Part shown: in pieces, positions 25,040-39,400 of the stretch
Layout of the letters: every line of letters starts with the position of its first letter
How positions within the stretch are numbered: position 1 is the stretch's first letter
Source: Siniperca chuatsi
Taxonomy: Eukaryota; Chordata; Actinopteri; Centrarchiformes; Sinipercidae
Length of the DNA: 64,000 nt
NCBI RefSeq assembly: GCF_020085105.1
Contig: NC_058042.1
Location: 17,096,001-17,160,000, forward strand
Direction: 5' to 3'
The notes under the pieces: model-generated
The model's database searches: none
What the model was told of the DNA's origin: nothing
The model's input: only the letters and a program-made list of their open reading frames with translations
Translations under genes and position numbers: made by a program

Positions 25040-27632
25040 ATGTATTCAGCGCTTAACTTCTCGACTTCTGACGACTCCAACCTGTCAGGTGTTGACCCTC
25101 AGAGACTGCAGGAGCTGACCCACCGGTCCGTGAAAGTAAGCATAATAATCGTTTTGGGCGTGATGATCACTTTAGGAAATATTGCAGTTCTCCTGGTTAT
25201 TACTTCCTCCGTGGCTGGTTGGTCAAGAAACTCTCGGTACTTTCTCCTCTCTCTCACTGCTGCAGACTCTGCGTTTGGACTGCTGGTCATGCCCTTGAAT
25301 CTCTGGGTGAGTCTGCTAAAGGACTACACTGAAGGACCAGATACTCTGTGTCATGTCGTGGCCTTTTGCAATGCGACCGTCTACTCCACCTGCATGTATA
25401 CACTGGCCACGATAAGCTTGGAGAGGTACATTGCTGTGTTTTACCCGCTGCAGTACTCATCTCTGATGACAAGAAAAAGGACACTGCTCCTGATTGCTTT
25501 CGCCTGGTGCTTCCCTTCCTTTTTACTGTCGCCAATATCATTTCCAGATGGCATTATCGAGGTTAATTTTTCTACTGCCTCACTGGTCTGCAATCCATCC
25601 TACTCGACGAATGTTGGATACTCCCTAAGCTTGACGTGCTTTATATTTTTCCCCTGCTCCATCATCATGACATACGCAAACCTGAGAGTGTGGTGCGCTG
25701 CCAAGAGACAGAGACTCAAATTACGCAAATACGACTGTGCGCGTCGCAGCAGACACAATGTGGCATCCAGAGTGCTTGTGCCTGTCATGGCAGCCTACTA
25801 CACCTGTTGGACACCCTGCATGGCAGCTATGATCTACAATGGTAAGCAATTAATCAGTGGGAATAAACCTTGAAAAAAATTGCTTCTAACATACTGTGTA
25901 TCAATGAGGATACTATTGGAATATATAGATAAACGATGGATGGATGTCTACGCTGTCCTACAGACCACAGCTCCCCAGCATTATGGTTAGTTAAAATGTA
26001 CCTGCATAGTTCATAGTGAGAGCATCTTGTTTGCCTGCGCATTTACTCAAATAATTGAACTCGATTAAAAAAAATAAGACAAAGGTGTTAAATTTTCAGT
26101 AAGTGCAAAGATTTATTATCCAAACCTGCAACTGAAAATCTAAATATACTAAAATCCCAAAGTATTGACTACTCCAAAATATACATGTGTTGCTTCTCTT
26201 GCATCAGTGTAACCAGCTCAGAATCATCTGAGAAAGTTGTCTTATTGCTGTACACCACAATGAAGAAAAGTAGAGAATACTTGTAACTAATGCATCATGT
26301 TGATGTATAGCTAGACTAGATATTACCTGTTTTTGAAATAAAATCTGCTCCTGTAACACACTTTTTGCATAGCCATTTTCTTTAATAATACAGGATAGTT
26401 TAGGGTTTTAAAACTAAACCTCCTAATGTGTACCCAGTTGATCTCACCTTGACTGAAGATGTGCAAAATCACTGTACAATGGTTACTTAGGCACATACGG
26501 GAAATGACACGTCATTGTTGTATATGATCTTTAGCTTTAAGGTGTTCACATGTTTTTGAATCTACAAAGTAAGTCAAAGTTCAACCAGGGCTTTGTTGAT
26601 ATTGCAGTATTTGTTGTGCTTAAGTCAAATTTCTGGTTTCAAATGTAGCAAGAGAACTCAAAAGTAGGTATTTGAATATCTAAGATTAATTAATTCCTTT
26701 TAAAAAAATGCCCGTTTAATGGACATTTCCCCCTCTGCAAATTTCTCCATTGATTTCAGCTGGAACTGTGCTGAGAGAAATAGCTGTCAAAGTTATTTAT
26801 GTAATTCTGGGCATCGATATACTGATTCAAGGCCAGTTTTATGACTCAGACCTTTTTTGACTTTTTCTCATTTACCTCAACCATGTGCTGTCTTGGAGTT
26901 ATCAAGACTGAAAGTGGAGTCGTGGCCGAATATTTTTAGAAGTGAAGACCTTTTCCAAAGAGGGCCGTAATTCATCTGATATGAAAATCCCTGCAAAATG
27001 AAGCTGACAGTCTTAACTGAAACTTCAAAGTGTGTTGCTGTCCAAACGCTAGTGAGCCTCACTGTTAAGTGGTTGCTTCCTCTCCACCAAATCTATGAAT
27101 TAATTTTTTACTTTTATATCTAGACTATAAACGTGAAGTAGATGGCTTTATATCATTGCTGTCAGGGGAAAGACTCACATCTCCAAATTATTTTTTTTTC
27201 AATCAATTTATGTACATTAATTTGCGACCCTTTTCATAAAAAAAAAGATCAACCACTTTTCTTATTCAGAAGCTGCTGTCATTGTCATGCTGTGGATACT
27301 CACCCCACTTCAGTCCCCATGTTTTCTGCCCCACAGCAGTCTCAGGTAGCAGCGTACCAGAGTGGATTGAGTTTGTGGTGGTTTGGCTGCCAACCTCAAA
27401 CGGTTTCCTCAACTGCATCTTCTACTTCTGGATAAACCGAAGCTTCCGCAGGAAATTCCACCTCGTCCTCCAGAGGCTGGCTCTGGCCCTCTGCCCCAAA
27501 CTGGCAGACACCCTTGGGTGCTGCAGCACTTCAAAGACACAGTTTGTGTCAGGAATTATGGATAATAACAACAGCGTCCATGAGCGTTCTTCCAGTGTAT
27601 CTTCCACCTGCACCCTGTTGACGTTGGCCTAG
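25040..27632 (+). CDS. Orphan class A (rhodopsin-like) GPCR, two exons
   Basis: Exon 1 is 25040-25841 and exon 2 is 27337-27632 (acceptor ccccacag; an alternative one codon later is possible), joined across a 1495-bp GT-AG intron to give 365 residues. The start at 25040 has A at -3. The N-terminus carries two N-glycosylation sites (N6-F-S, N14-L-S) and no signal peptide. Class A landmarks: GN at 46-47, the TM2 aspartate D76, C104 paired with C184, ERY at 128-130, W156, CWTP at 256-259, and NCIFY at 293-297 where most receptors have NPxxY. The cytoplasmic tail follows with FRRKF and a Ser-rich end. NCxxY occurs in GPR21/GPR52, but TM2-TM3 look more amine-receptor-like, so I do not assign a name. 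The intron falls after TM6. Ligand and G protein are unknown. Confidence 0.85.
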
Positions 27633-28940
27633 GACGTCTGCACCTGAAGAGCACCACTGGCATGGTAAAGGACATGGTCCGTGACCTCTGTGCTGTCTTG
27701 TATTGTCTGGCTGGGCAGGTCAACTGAAGCCAAGTTATTGACATATCCCTACATAAGGTATCGAGGGTAAGAAATTGAGTAATGGGTCACATGAGTTACA
27801 TTGCAAATGGGTTGATACTAAGACAGGCTATTATGGCAAGTATTTGAAATAACCACTGTAGAGTCTACATCATTATAATTAATTTGATTGATTAATTAGT
27901 TATATTGATTATTGTATATTTATTTTATTTTTTATCAATTTTCAGTCTAACAATAGTGTTCAGTTGACTGGAACAGAGGCTCAATTTATAACTTATTTAG
28001 ATATTTTGTTTTACTCATGCACACAGTGTTGCCATGTTGATTTACTGTCAGAGACGGCCTCTTAAACCACCTTTTTAGTTGTTTTATAGTTCACCATCAA
28101 CTGTTGCGTATTTAGACTTGTTGCTTAGGTCAACATAGTTCACTTCAAACATTTGAGGTTAGTTAATTAGTCCATCCCAAGAAACTGATATTTAAACTTC
28201 TATTCATATGAGACATTTGTGAACTAACATCACTATCCGATTACAAGCACTTTGAAGGATTGAGGCTATCTACCTCTTCTTCAATTTAAACTGTGCGTCA
28301 AAGACCTTGGCATATAACAGCTGGGAGAAGTTAACCTTTAAGTCACGACATTTCAGTGTATGCAAGGAGAAAAGTAATTAAGCAGCTCCACAGTAGAAAG
28401 GTCACCATATTTGAACCGGCAAGAGATAACTTGGGTAACTTCTGAGGCTGTGGTTGTTTATTTTTAGATATTAAGCCCATGATCTTCCCTGCAGTATCTT
28501 CTACTACAGTATGGATTCATCTTGGCAATGCCCATGCCATCTTTGTCTGGACAGAGTTAACTGTCATGGTAAAGGTTGATTTTGATTTAAAGATAGTTAA
28601 AGTTAGTTTTCCAAAAACATTCAAAAGAAACTGAAATTCAGAAGCATTTTATGCAACTTATTTTAGCCTTTGGGTTGCTGCTTGATGTCACCATCACTAA
28701 AGTTTGTGCATTGGCAAATGATGGCCCTCCCCATGAACTTGCAGAAATTATTCAAATGTGTTGACCATCAGAAAGTCTGTCACAAAAAAAATTAAAAAAA
28801 AATTACTGACTTAATAATGACTTTTGTGTAAACAATTTATGTTTCTAAATGTCTAATTTTATAAAGAATGAATAAATAATGTTTGATAATGTATTGGTTT
28901 ATGGATGATCTATGAAATAAAGCATTAAGCCTTTGAATTG
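27633..28940 (+). other. Likely GPCR 3' untranslated region and flank
   Basis: No gene is seen. An AATAAA at 28916-28921 is the best candidate polyadenylation signal, which would imply a 3' UTR of about 1.3 kb; an earlier ATTAAA/AATAAA-like word near 28870 is an alternative. The assignment rests only on position and signal. Confidence 0.35.
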
Positions 28941-29499
28941 TGTCTTAACTTGGTCAGTTAGGTATTTACAAATGTACCATTAGTTAAAAAAATTATTTAA
29001 AAAAAGTGTGTTCTGCTGCACTCATTGCTAAAGAACAAAATAGACCTGTCAAAGAAACAGTGAAGAATAGTGTAACTTACTCATAGTACCTGAGCCTCAT
29101 AAATTTGTTCTATGACAGCATGTTGCTGCATGAGCTGCTCTGCCTTGTCAGACAAAATAGAGCATGATTTGCTTCCAGTGAAATCACTACTAGTATGCAG
29201 TGGGTATTTCTCCAAAACCTGGGGTTAGGTGTATAGTAGAACTGCAAACACTTCTGCAACACTAGTAGATGCTGCTGTTGATTTGTTTTTCTTATTAATA
29301 AAGTATTGTGTTTTCGTTGATGGAGATGGAATCGGAAAGCAAAATTCCTAGCAATGTTTCCTCAATAGCTAGTGAACAGAAATTTACTTCAGGGGTTAAA
29401 ATGGAATTTAATTTTGTTTCACCTACAGTACCCATGCTATTTCATAGTAGGCTACAGCATGTGTATGTTTGTGGGGTAGAAAGAAGAATTTAAATTGAA

Positions 29500-30160
29500 T
29501 GTATTGTCTAGTTTACGATGTACTCTCTCTGTACTGCATACATGGAGAGAGAACTTGAATGAAGAGATCTTAGAAAAGATGTGGTATGATATGTGGAAAA
29601 TACACCAGACCACTACGCAATCATAGAGATGGAGAGAATTTATTTGGAATAATCAAATGTTACTTCATCACACCCAAAATTAAAAGTAAAAAAAAATAAT
29701 ATTCAACAACTATGCTGGAGACTATGTGACGACATGGAACCAAACCCCACACATTTTTTGAGTTGCATGAAAATATAGCCCCACTGAGATAGTATACATT
29801 ATGTTCTGTGTGAGGTATTGGGTTACGAAATCCCTCGATCTTATCTTGTCTTATACCTGGGGCACATAGAAGGAACTGTGCATGTAGGAGACCAATACTT
29901 GGTCAAGATTCTCCTCACTGCTGGAAAGAAGGCTTTCACTAAGAACTGGCTCAAGACTGATGCACCAGATTACAATCAATGGCTGATGATTTTAGATGAT
30001 ATCCTTGTGATGGAGAATCTCACATATAGGTTAAAAATGAAGGAAGCTTATTTTGCCAAAAGGTTGGGGAAAATGATTTTCTTTTTATTTATTTTCTCTT
30101 TTTGCCCTATGTAATTCTACTCTAAAAAGAAAACAATAAAGATAGAGTTAAAAAAAAAAC
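29500..30160 (+). mobile_element. L1-type LINE, 5'-truncated 3' end
   Basis: The sequence encodes the C-terminal tail of an L1-type ORF2: about 29530-29800 in broken frames, then 29821-30060 reading GYEIPRSYLVLYLGHIEGTV and GDQYLVKILLTAGKKAFTKN followed by WLKTDAPDYNQWL...MENLTYRLKMKEAYFAKR. The pattern 'D-YLVKILL-AGKKAIT--WLK---P----W---V--I--ME--TY-LK' is well known from teleost L1 elements. A short 3' tail with AATAAAG and an A-run ends the copy near 30160. It is 5'-truncated and inactive. Confidence 0.75.
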
Positions 30161-33100
30161 AGCATACAGAGATTATATGACCAACAAACTACTGGAACAA
30201 CTGAAAGTCCCTTGCTGTATAGAGCTGTACAGCTGGCACAGTTTATAGTTCCACAAAACTAGTATGATATAATGAAAGTCAAAGTTGTTAGTTAGCATTA
30301 CAAATACTGGAGGACCATTTCTCAAGTGTGTCTGATATGGTGTGATTATTATTATCAGCACTTATGTGTCATTAAATAGTAGACCTCTGGGTTTGCCATT
30401 ATAATAAGTTAGTCTATGCACAAACATTTGACATGTCATATTGATGGTGTAATCACATAGGCCATGTAAAGTATTAAACAACTCTAATATGCTCAGGTAT
30501 AGACATTTTAGAACTTTTCACTTGACATTATTTATACCAAAACGGATATTTTAAGGATATTTTATTAACTCATATTGATGTGGTGTGATGCAAGGACCTA
30601 GGGTCAGAAATGTGAATCGGTAGGAAAGAAAGTTTGACTTTATTACTTGAGTGAATTTAATCCTTTAATGGGTCTAAGTCCTTAAAAAAAAGATGGGAAT
30701 GTTTTTGTTGTGAGAGGTGAGTGTTTTTAGTGAACCTTTTAGGCAGTTGTCAAAGCTGCAAAACCCTCTTGGGAATCCCACTGCAGACAGAAAATTTGAT
30801 ACTGGTTCTCTGTATGCGGGTATATCTCTGCTACCATAGTATCCCTGCCAGCCTAAAAAAAACACAAGGAATTTGAATTTAACTTTGTCCCATGTAACAC
30901 AAATCAAACTGAATATGTATTCCACAAAATAGGTGACCTTTCCCACTAACTCAAACCACTTGTCAGAGATCATGTTTATTCCTGCAGCCTCTATAAGTGT
31001 TTTTCCAGCCTTTTGAGATTTTTGGTCTCCCAGGACACTCAGTGTTGTGCATTAGCAGCCTCAACTCTCCTTGAGGATGACAGGCGATTCAGTCATGGGG
31101 AACGAGGGGAATGATGTCTATCTGAGGGCTTCATGTACTCCCACAGATACAATATGCTGTTGCATAAGAGCTCATCACTCTGTCTGGTCGTAATTGCTGC
31201 CACAACATCAAGACTGACATGGGTGTAAAATGTCCAATGGCTTTAATGCTCTTTGGGTCAAAAACTGAGAAAATATCTACAACTGAGATCCAACAAATTT
31301 TTAAAACATTGCTTACTTTGGCTTACTATACAAAACATAGGAGACACTACAATCAAAGAGCTTATAATGTAAAATAATGTAAATCTGTATCTGTTGTTCA
31401 TGTACAGTACTTCAAAACAAGTGCTAAGCTGTTTCCGACACTTTCAAAAACCAGCCCCATGTCAGTTTAGTCAGTACATTGTCTCTAGATATTATTTCAA
31501 AGCATCTCATTGCACACAGTCTACTGTTGCAGGTTGTTTTTCATCATTGCATAATGTATTTCCCACCATGTGTGACAGCATTGTGTTTATTATGTTTACT
31601 GCTGTTTTATGCCCATGAAAATAAAAAAAATATATATATATATGGATATAAACACTGCTGGATTCTGTGATGAATGTATTAGAGTGGGTGCAAGTCAGAT
31701 TCGCCATTTTAATATTTACAGTATTTCTACTGTTTCTGGTAAAGGCCAAATGAAAGGACTGACATATAAACATGTTGAGCTTGTAGTGCCACCTTGTGTT
31801 TATACTAAGTATGGCAAGGCAAAAAAAAAAATAGACCTTTTAAACATCAATAAATCTATAATAATTCCTGACTGGTTGTGGTGGTGCTAAATAAAATAAA
31901 ATGTTGTTATTTTATACTATTGAGTGTGTATTTTCTTCCATTTTTCAAGGTTTCTCCATGTTGTTTGTTGGTTGCTAAAATTGTGATATTGATGTACATT
32001 TAAGAAACCCAACACAAGTAGTAAAGGTAGTATCAGACTGTTTTTTCAGATTAACTAAAATGCTATATTCTTTTTAAACAATTCCTCAATTCATATATCG
32101 CGAGGGCATCCAGTTCTTGAAATGTCCCACCTGATTAAAAAGGATGAATTCATGGGTGTTGATTTGTGTTTTCTGTGGTTCGCTGGTCATGGGCACTCTG
32201 CGCTGTGAGGGCTCTTGTGGAGGTTGCAGATGGAAAGGCTTACATTCTAATCACTGCTTCCTGCTCCTTTCCACAGGAAAAGTAGCTGACTCAAGTATTA
32301 TTCACTTTGTGCGAGTATCGCACTATGAAATGGTTACCTAAGAAAAACAAATAGTATAAAAGTATAAGAGATAAAAGTGCATAACCACATTATCAGCTAC
32401 CTTAATGCATTTTTTTACATTAAATCACAATGGCACAATGATTACATTTTAAACAAAAGGATACCAGAGTATGAGGATCATTCAATCATTTTGCTCTATG
32501 CCACTCACTTCCCTGTAAAGCATGGAAAGTGGACTGACTTCTTGCAGTTATAAATGTGTTGCCTACCACCACACTATGTTACAATGTAAGGCAGTTAGAG
32601 TTGTAATGCCATTTTTTAAAGGAGCTCATTGCCTTTGGTCATCAAAATATGAATGAACACCCATCTCAGCTACTGTAGCCAAGAGTGAAATTAAACCCAG
32701 CTGTTACATTTTTCATATCTGTGTGTAAATTAGCACAGTACTGTCGTGACATACTAGCCATTATTGAGTTTATGAATATTTAAAGGAAAAGGAGAACTAC
32801 ATAAGGGTGGATTTTTACCAATACAAAGAATTAGTGAGACAGTATTTAAACAGGACCAGTCAGATGTATAAAGAATGATGTGCTAATGCAACAGTGGTGA
32901 CCGCCCAAGACACAAAGCTGTGACACTATGAGAGGCAACTCCATTCACTATGGCCACCTCATCTAATGACAAAGTGATGAGTGGAGTTGTTTTCTGGGCT
33001 GCTGCCATTACAGTTGTTAGTTTAATTAGAGCTCCAGACTGTTCAACACCTGCAGTTGTTGCCCCAACTACCATGTACTTGTGTTTGGGCTTATTCCTCG

Positions 33101-33874
33101 TTCCCAGCATCACCCTGTAATTTTTAAACTTGTGACTTGCCTCAACAATGATAGAGGTCAGACTTTTGGCTTGAAATAGCCCGCTGCACAGTCCAGAGGC
33201 TGATTTCCAGTAATTACTCAAGTTACTCAATTAATCAAGAGCAGACATTATTGTATGTCTGTCCTCTCTGGCTAACATACCTACAGTATCATTTTTTTTT
33301 TAGGTTAGATGGTCATTATTTTGCCCACCCTTTGTGGTCATATTAACTTTATGCTACAACAAATTGTCATATTTAACAAATCTATTTATCAGCAAATAAA
33401 AATCCTGCACCAGAAAGCATGCTATATTCACACAGTTCCCATTGACCAAAATTGAGCATGAATGGGTATTAAGCACATTTTCACTACATCTACTGCAAAA
33501 GCTATTGTACCTATAACACAACTTACTATAGGCAAGAATCTGGGTTCTAATATTAGCTGCCGAAATATCTATGGAAGAAATATTTGTCAGGGGAGGGATT
33601 TTTTTGATGATGATTGCGAGTTCATTTTTGGGTGGGGGACATTTTCTTTTTCAGTATTTTTTCCTGCTTATAAACTCAGCTGCAATACTTCCCGCAGCCT
33701 AAAAGTCTACATACAGTTTACAGTGTTGGCTCTACACAAACAGGTTTTCTTGCTCTGTTTTGTTGTATTTGTCTGACAATGAATTTCTGAAACTAAACAA
33801 ACGTATTGTTAGGAAGGATAATCTTCATCACATATTGTGATTAATATATATAACTAGCATACCATGTATACATG

Positions 33875-33917
<43 letters not shown>

Positions 33918-35452
33918 TCACACAGTATATCAATGACTAGCCACTTACACTTTTTGAAAGATTCATTTTATTCAAAGAGATTTTTAATGACAGGAAATGG
34001 CAGTTGAAATGCAAAGATAGCAAATATTTATCTTTAAAGTCAGCCAACTGAATTTTGACATCTGTCACATATAAAATAGCAGCAAACTATATTCAGAAAT
34101 TTTAAACAAGTGGTAAATGGACTTCAAATTGTTATGATCTTTGTAGTTGGATAATGCTTTTTTGATTGTAATATGAATTAAAATGCCTATTTCAGAATAT
34201 TCAATAAAAGGAAGTTTTAGATATGCTATGCTAAGCTTACCTAAACCAAAACATATTTAACAGTGCCAAAATCTGAACAGCAACCTAGAGAATTCAAAAA
34301 GGTTGAGTAACTAAATTAGATTATTAAATATGGTGACCAACTGTGGCCTGAAAGACACCCATCTATGTCTCTAATGACAACTTACAAGCTCCCCAATTGA
34401 CCAACAGCAGCCAAACAAGCAACACACACCAGACTTCATCCAATACAATTCAAACCCTCCAAAGGCAGTTGTCAGTACCATTCACCCAAAACATAAAATT
34501 ACGATACATTACAATGAAACAAAGTTGTAACAAATGGCATAGTGAGGAACAATTAAATTTAAAAACAGAACGATCAAATAACAAATACTTCTTCTATCAA
34601 GGGTATTCACACGGCCATTTACTGTCAGCTATTATATCTGGGTAATAAAATATTATATTATTACATACTACATAAACTTATTTTAATATATGGGTCAGGT
34701 ATTTTTCATTTGCACAAGTTTGTTTGATAACTGTAAAAAAAAAAAGGGACAAGTCAGAACACATTCTACCTTAAATAATCACTGATACAATATAATTCAC
34801 CACTATTTTCAAGGAACAGACATTGATTTGACACTGCAATTACATAACTGTAAAGAATATGCATTTCCAAACAAGTGATAAATGCAATCAAGCATTGCTT
34901 AACACCAGAACTGTGCAGTAAGGAGTGAATGGAATAAACTCATGATTCTTATGCATTGGAAGTTGTAATTCAGTGTAAAAGATAGAATGGTCACTGTTAA
35001 CTATTACCCTGATTTCATCACCGTTCTGCATATGAACACCTCCTTCAATGTTTCCATTTTGTCTATCCGTGTAATGATGTAAACCAGGCTGTTAAAACCT
35101 TTCTCTGAGTATGCAAATGGGTAATAAACATACAGAGACCAAACTGGGTCAAATGCATATGAAAGTTTAAGTTAAAGACAATATTTGACATTAATGACAA
35201 CAGGCATAGTGACAATAAAGTACAAAGAAACTGAAAGCAGACAATTTACTAAAGTCTCTGACCAACTACCTATTTTGTGCACTTTATGTAGATGGACAAA
35301 GACAAAAGTACTTTATCAAACTGTTCCCCTCTCTTTCTCGTTGCCGAGGATGCACACACTCCTAATTGTGAGCGTCCAGTGTGAGGAGGTTTTGGTCAAA
35401 CATTTCAAGGCCTCCAGATAATGGAAATGAGATGAAAACAGGACACCAGCAC
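30161..35452. other. Gene-free interval between the LINE and cyb5b
   Basis: I find no coding exon with family signature. The interval includes an AT microsatellite at 33879-33912. The part nearest to 35452 probably contains the cyb5b 3' untranslated region; a candidate - strand AATAAA (tttatt on the + strand) lies near 33968, which would make the 3' UTR about 1.5 kb long. Confidence 0.45.
33879..33912. repeat. (TA)n microsatellite
   Basis: A perfect TA run of about 17 units, flanked by further TA-rich imperfect sequence. Confidence 0.9.
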
Positions 35453-36441
35453 TCAAGAGGACTTGTGTTCAAACATGTAGTAGCGATACATGACACCAAC
35501 AATAGTTGCAGCAATAGCAAGTATCAACCAAGTGGTCCAGGAGCTGCTGGAAAAAATAAATATCAAATTATTATTTTTTTGAGCCAGAGCAATTAAAATG
35601 GACAAAACAAAAGAGAAAGGCAACAATACGATAAAGATATGAATTATATATGGTTATAGATCACTGCTTTTTTAAATTTGTGAATTTATCAGTGTTTATA
35701 TTGATAATTGAAAAGACAAATGGGTAGAAACCATAAATCATTAATACAGAAATCTGTAAAACATATTTTACAGAAACAATATATATATTTTTTTTAATTA
35801 ATTTTTTTATTTAAAAATATTTACAGGTATTCATACACATAATTTATCCCAGTTTTTCTTCTAACCTTCTATTTAGGAAGCATTTTCTGAGCTGTCAATA
35901 TCGCAAGAGGACTTTTTGGTGCATATGAACACAAATGTGAAAACAGTTAACTATGAGCCTGACACAGTGTTCATCATGATGACTCACCTGGACTCTCCTG
36001 AATTTGTGTCATGTACCTCCTGTAGAAGGAAAAAAATGATACAAGTTAAAAAGAGATATTGTATGATTTAGCAAAAAACCAAACACTTAATTGTCTTTGT
36101 AAATTCTGTTCCAGTGATTTTTCTGTTGCAGTTAAGACAAGGTCAGATGAACAGACAATGGAGCTTACCTTTTCCGTATCCTTCTTTCTGTCATCCTAAA
36201 GAAAATAAATACATTAGTATTACTGTCTTCATGTGATGCCTGACATAAATTACACTCAAGCCAAGAAAGTTAAGTCAGTTTCTCAGCTAGTCCATAGTTG
36301 ATCAAAACGCCAATGTATTCATATGAATTACCAGGTTAATTAATTAATTTAACATTTTTAATAGTCAGTATCTAACTGTTGACAAAATCTAAATACGAAG
36401 TAGTTAGCCTACAAAATATGAGTTCTAGACTCGGACTTTGG

Positions 36442-36476
<35 letters not shown>

Positions 36477-39400
36477 TCATCTTGTTGAATGCCACATTAC
36501 GATCACACGTGTGACATTCCCAATTTCATTCAGCAATCGAGATTTGAGAAAAATAGAACTGGTAAAAGGACCAGAAAGCTGGTAAGCACAAAAAAATGTA
36601 TTCCTTTGTGGAAGGTCAAATCCACTGGACTGAATATGATGATATGAATATGCTTTGTGTGGTTTGTTGCCAGTTCCACTCAAAGGCAGACAAGACAAAC
36701 TTGTTGGAAAGGTGCAAATAACTCCAGAAATCAGTCCCTGGAGCCACAGCAATAATCAGCAAAACAGAAAGACAGCAAAGACAGTTTCCGCAACTCAACA
36801 GTTATATGAATTTTGAAATGTATATTTGTAATTAATGTTAATATACTGACTGTTACAAAGCAGTGTGTTTGGAAAAAAAGAAAGAAAAAGAACAGCAAAA
36901 CTAGCAACATGAAACTTTGGGGCCACTAAAAAACTATTGGGGGCAATGAAAAACTGCTTTTATGTTCAAGACAATAACATGAGAAGGCATGTGCTGCTAT
37001 GATAATTCTACAATATTATCTTCACCAGTATTACTATCTCACTACACAACGTGATAATAATTACTGAAATAAGTAGACGAGGCATACTTTGACTTAAAAC
37101 ACAATTCAAAAGATATATAACAAAGTCGGAAAAGGTAAAACTTTCTTTGAATGTGCAGCCTTTTCTGGTGTCTTATCTCAATATGTGTCACTGTTAGCTG
37201 TAGGAGGGGCTCCCCTTCTGTTTATGGACAGTTAAAGGATAGGTTCAAAATTTTTGTCTTAAAACAATTGTCATGTGCCTATATGTAGATTAAAACAGGT
37301 TTTGTTCGCTGCAATCACTCCTATTTACACTGGCCAGTAAGAGAGCCCTTCTTAAAGCGCTTTCAATTTAAGTGATGGGGGACAAAATCCACAGTCCTTG
37401 TTTTGTGCAAAAATGCATTGTAAAGTTCAGCTGGTAATAAAAATATAATTCTATATAATAATTCTAACTAATTATATTCTAACTAATATTTATTTGGGGT
37501 GTAAGCGATACGTGTATTTGTCCCGAGCCGTTCGGTACAGGACGTGCAAACTATTACTGTCAAAATAGTGTAATTATGTCGGATACAAGCACGCGCTGTA
37601 TAAACCAGCACAAGCTGTAGTTGCTCAGGAATTATCAACAGTCTTTGCTTTTGAGTGGAAAAGTTCAATTTCTGTTTCATAAGAATTCAACAGAATTTCT
37701 TTCCTCATGCTCCTTCTTTCATGTGTCTGTTTTGAGTTTTCTGGCATACAGTCCTGCTTTTCCCCACAGGACAGTCTTTTCCAGCCACAGACTAGACTAC
37801 ATTTGCAGTGTTTGCTGTCCTACTGGCATGATCTCCAATTGCAGCATGGGTTTTGCTCAGTTTAGTTGGATGACCATCCCTCAATATTTCCATATTATTT
37901 CTTAATGACGGATGGATGAAAACCAGGAAATGCTGAGACTTATTGGGACATAGCGAGTAATAAAAAAAACAAACAAAAACAACTTACACTTAAAACTATG
38001 CTACAGTTTTTAGTAGTTAGGTTAAAAAAACAATACACCTCTATTAGCATAATTTGATGCTTTCTCATTGGATACAGAACTAATGCTCACATGACAACCT
38101 TGTCTAAAGGATGTCCAATTTCCATTTGATTTGACGTAATCTCCCTCAATTTGCTAATGAGCATGTAAACCCCAAATTATTCAAGGGCACCATCATATGA
38201 CTCCAAGCTACTTTTTGTGCAACAAATGGATACTTTTTTCTCAAAGAGATCTGGTGACACTGATTTATTACTATGCTTTAAGCAATGTGTTTAAGTATAA
38301 TAAGTTTAACTTCTGTATTTGACAGAGAGATATGGATATCATGTAAAGACACTACAGGCAGAAAATCAGGTCTTTCAGAGCTAACAGAGGCCTTATCTTA
38401 CCATGTTAACCTCCCCAATGTAGTACTGCAGGAGCATCTCTCTGGCATCTGTGGAATGACCCACATCCTCAAAGCTCTCTGTGGCGTCTGCACCTGCCTG
38501 CTCCAACAAAACCTCTTCACCTCCCGGATGCTGAAAGCATAGAATAAGTTAACACTGAGTGTTGAGCCGGTTAATTTCCTTGCTCCACGCTAAGAATACA
38601 GTTAAATTATATGCTTGATTAAGTCCAGAGCAGTGAAAACTCTTGAAACACTTGAAATCACAAGCAAATTAGTGAAACACCAATATGAAATTTCAGTAGT
38701 GGAAAGTATTTAAATACATTTACTTGTACAAGTACTGCACTTTTGAGGTATTTAACTGTACTAGAGTATTTCCATTTTATGCTACTTTATACTGCTACAC
38801 CACTACATTTTAGAGGGAAATATTGTTTTGTTTTTTGCCACTACAATTGACAGCTAAAGTTACCAGTTACTTTGCCGATTGTGATTGTACATACAAAGCA
38901 TATGATCAGCCTCTAAAATGCAATGCATTCTTATTACTACAACTACCCTACTGTATATAAAGCAGTTAAATTAGCTCCACTGCAAGCAGCTACAGCATTA
39001 CAATAGTGCCAATATGTTAAAGAATCTATTATATATAATGTAATGTGATAATGTTAAGACTCTGTGAAGGGCCATTTCTATAATGAGTACTTAAAGTAAA
39101 ATATTTAGTATAAAGTTAAAGTTTTGAATGCATAACTTTTAACGTTACTTCTAATGGAGAATTTCAACTCTGTGTCATTGCTAATTTTACTTAAGTAAAG
39201 AATCTGAATAGTTGCTCCAGCACTGGTATTTTTAATGACCATGTCACGTATTACACTTCTGCTTAGCGTTATCTTACAGTTGTGTTGGCTAGGTAAGTGT
39301 CCTATGAAACAGGATCACCAGAATGCAATTTTCACAATTAGCCCATGTTACTGTAAGTAGCTACACTTAACGTTAATGCTGGTTTGACAAATGCTGCTGT

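Noticed and set aside
32883-33230. 115-codon - strand frame starting MSNLSNYWKS
   Set aside because: Composition is plausible for protein, but there is no family signature, upstream promoter or partner exon; kept as chance.
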